The notes beneath the pieces are model-generated. The model saw only the letters and a list, made by a program, of their open reading frames with translations. It was not told the DNA's origin and ran no database searches. A DNA stretch of 64,000 nucleotides from Pseudomicrostroma phylloplanum (Eukaryota; Basidiomycota; Exobasidiomycetes; Microstromatales), in the NCBI GenBank assembly GCA_039545275.1, contig BCHS01000006.1, positions 372,001 through 436,000 of the forward strand, written 5' to 3'. Shown here piece after piece: positions 63,001-64,000 of this stretch. Positions within the stretch are counted from its first letter, which is position 1. Each line of letters starts with the position of its first letter. The position numbers were made by a program, and so were the translations under genes.

Positions 63001-64000
63001 AACGCAAAACCTCCGCAGTCCTCCCCTGCTCTTGGTCTCCCTTCGAGTGCCTCCTTCGCTGCCCTTCTTGGCGGATCAACTGCGCCAAATGCCTCTGCTC
63101 CTCTGCGCCTCTTGGAGGACTACAACGCTCCAGCTTGGGTTCCTGACTCCAGAGCGGACCGTTGCATGTCGTGCTCAGAGGCCTTTGGAGTCTGGAGGAG
63201 GAAGCACCATTGTCGACTGTGTGGCAGAGTGGTCTGCTGGAGCTGCTCCACCAAAAAGTTCCTCATTGCCAGCTACGAAGAAGGCAGGGATGACATGGTG
63301 GCCCGAGCATGCGATGGCTGTTACGAATCGACATTCCCTTCGGACAGTCCGGGCGAGCTCGCTCAAGTTCCCCAAGATGCAGGGCAAGAAGACAGTCATG
63401 CTACAGTGCCTGCAGCAGCAGGTGCGTATAGGCCAGATGGATCTACCCAGCGACCTCATTCCTGGATCGAGACACGGATCATGGTGCCCGCAAGCTCGGA
63501 TCCTGATCTGTCTAGCTCAACAGGCGATGAGACCTTGACGTCGGGCGGACCTGGAGTCAGAAGAAGCAGCGAGAAACTACCAGCAGAGGGGGAAGAAGAA
63601 GGCGGAGAGATACCGACTTCGCTACTGCTGGCCCCTCTGAGAGCACTCGCGGTTGAGCAAGGCCTCACTAGCCCATCGGGAGACGTTGGAACATCAAGCT
63701 CTCGAGCTCCTGAGAGACGCGGAAAGCACGACCTGAGCGCAGGTTCCAGCTTGCACTTGACAGGTCCATACGAAACTTCGGTAATTCGGAGCCTTCGGAC
63801 ATCGACAGCCGCGCAAGTAGCTGCCGCCCAGATGCTCACCGCTGATCGGGAGTCAATGACGTCAAAGCCAGACGCTCACCTACCAAGGTCGGCTGCTTCA
63901 TTGGACGGGCTGAATCCGCAAATTCATGCAGCTACCTCAGGATCAGGTACGTTCCGACTGGCTACTCCCCAGATCACCACTCCTACTGATGTGGATGTGC
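60070..64000 (+). CDS. RhoGEF-PH-FYVE protein (FGD-like), 3' end outside window
   Basis: A frame open from the ATG at 60070 to the right edge without a stop: 1310 complete codons, partial. Residues 1-~395 are Ser/Pro/Gly-rich and disordered. A Dbl-homology RhoGEF domain spans ~403-690 (ARELLTTEQAFVNSLLVLHEAFYQPLL, the helix QSHLLTIVQRIPRYKLLVGDLLKHT). It is broken by a ~55-residue insert. A split PH domain follows (~700-895: LLRRGTLRKACRKDIQHRAFFLFTDCIIY, then SREAWMTAIRDARNEW). A FYVE zinc finger lies at ~1026-1090 (CMSCSEAFGVWRRKHHCRLCGRVVC, CDGCYE); RKHHCR is the PI3P-binding motif. This is the FGD/Fgd1 plan: activation of Cdc42/Rho on PI3P membranes. The start could be at 60091 (second Met). 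Confidence 0.9.
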   Translation, partial: MDVSIPPMHSPNTPSTPALSESTSPSSSGHAVLEQDGPIIVDLGRRASSSAVLGGGDTRHSIHWDVLDVSASNALPSSGEHTPIMGSKLPPLQRCSSDRESYRPSRPRGSSHTSSRSTARFQHHPTSSSSRPSSMASSSSAGDSFSQQVRSGVNASLLSPSLASALGIGVEGRKPASSFYSSSRSSSTTSLVGLATSSPSAHPRIPRRSILAGKTSSSALGGGLASTPISGSGSTSNNFRRPSLPNVSIGQHRMSTVSVSSFESLPEGQSIPPSTATSCAGHLADLIEPNTMLSGFPSPAPAVDSPELSSLMLPPSTLAAHPKSSPPPTSSPGPFIGPCATMPSSPVRTEATFASPVPFPPQSMSGATLSASSSASRRRALHRSQTEPSAGFPTAGYEESMRKRGLVARELLTTEQAFVNSLLVLHEAFYQPLLARCAGNRGSPNPEVGPMILSKKAINDIFSNFVDILQLNKELLGQLEERIGGKTRLDRAHTMASMRKTVSPVVAAQSVVDTAVATSEENDANSLPCSSTSGEGSGSKTSSCSARFQWNPEVDSVGDILVPIAPFLKMYSLYVKNFSSAIAHIESERRDNEAFAKFLKETERSTWGRGKAFFGLGLQSHLLTIVQRIPRYKLLVGDLLKHTPSSHRDYADLKKAFEMIEQVASTINENVRQHEMVMLMLALQRSLTGLTSPLLVPGRSLLRRGTLRKACRKDIQHRAFFLFTDCIIYARPLSGGSASIEAAWNGIARAGGFSAAGLAAGIGGPWSAPSAATSPRHMSTSVENSSDGHGGRARVSSGNLFSGNSIFDALQAQQHQQLQFREKYALQDCTVIGIEDAHNSTSNAPASVESGGTPFSFEIRTPDKSFAVYAETADSREAWMTAIRDARNEWLKARRTLRAEEDSIEAKRDRRRSVTAAAAAKARQSVYSLSMPANNFHATIPEGTETLDNSFGGDVSQTSITDGKLGTSQSSVPFPLVNAKPPQSSPALGLPSSASFAALLGGSTAPNASAPLRLLEDYNAPAWVPDSRADRCMSCSEAFGVWRRKHHCRLCGRVVCWSCSTKKFLIASYEEGRDDMVARACDGCYESTFPSDSPGELAQVPQDAGQEDSHATVPAAAGAYRPDGSTQRPHSWIETRIMVPASSDPDLSSSTGDETLTSGGPGVRRSSEKLPAEGEEEGGEIPTSLLLAPLRALAVEQGLTSPSGDVGTSSSRAPERRGKHDLSAGSSLHLTGPYETSVIRSLRTSTAAQVAAAQMLTADRESMTSKPDAHLPRSAASLDGLNPQIHAATSGSGTFRLATPQITTPTDVDV

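Noticed and set aside
1..64000. tRNA, rRNA, CRISPR, transposon or integrated virus
   Set aside because: I looked for B-box-like GGTTCRANNCC, terminal inverted repeats, reverse transcriptase or transposase motifs and regularly spaced repeats by eye and found none; short elements may be missed without a scan.

Overview
The window looks like nuclear DNA of a basidiomycete fungus. I suspect a compact Ustilaginomycotina-type genome, but this is inferred from gene content and gene structure, not from a phylogeny. The evidence is eukaryotic: spliced genes with short introns (66-145 nt, GTRNGT donors and often CTGAC or CTGAT branch sites), long single-exon genes, septin, p24, oligosaccharyltransferase and SFI1 proteins, GC-rich codons and pyrimidine-rich leaders. 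I saw no bacterial operon, CRISPR array, tRNA, rRNA or transposon.

Layout. 1-15 kb: an unassigned left edge, a DHA1-type MFS transporter (-), the ribosome-assembly factor YTM1 (-), a remarkable single ORF joining a twinfilin-like protein to a YggS/PLPHP protein (+), the centrin-binding protein SFI1 (-) and OST3 (+). 15-24.5 kb: ARL1 (-) divergent from septin CDC12 (+), a mitochondrial-type membrane protein of unknown function (-), a doubtful Cys-rich ORF (-), a GRE2-like reductase (+) and a 2-oxoglutarate/Fe(II) oxygenase (+). 24.7-35 kb: a TPS3/TSL1-type trehalose synthase subunit (-), about 3.5 kb with no confident gene, and a Ran1/Pat1-like kinase (+). 35-48 kb: TRM5 (-), a USP30/UBP1-type deubiquitinase (-), mitochondrial ClpX (+), mitoribosomal S8 (-), a p24 cargo protein (+), an unknown four-helix membrane protein (-) and COQ9 (-). 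48-64 kb: a MAM3/CNNM protein (+), PEP carboxykinase (-), an ACT-domain protein (+), type II PI 4-kinase LSB6 (+), and a RhoGEF-PH-FYVE protein (+) that is cut by the right edge.

The genes do not form one pathway; they are mostly housekeeping genes in mixed orientation. Themes are the secretory pathway and membrane traffic (OST3, ARL1, p24, LSB6, FGD-like GEF), cytoskeleton and division (twinfilin, SFI1, septin), mitochondria (TRM5, UBP1-like, ClpX, S8, COQ9, unknown protein) and carbon or stress metabolism (PCK1, TPS3). Exon borders were read by eye from splice consensus, reading-frame continuity and known family sequence, so they are predictions. The best candidates for new biology are the twinfilin-PLPHP fusion and the two unknown membrane proteins.
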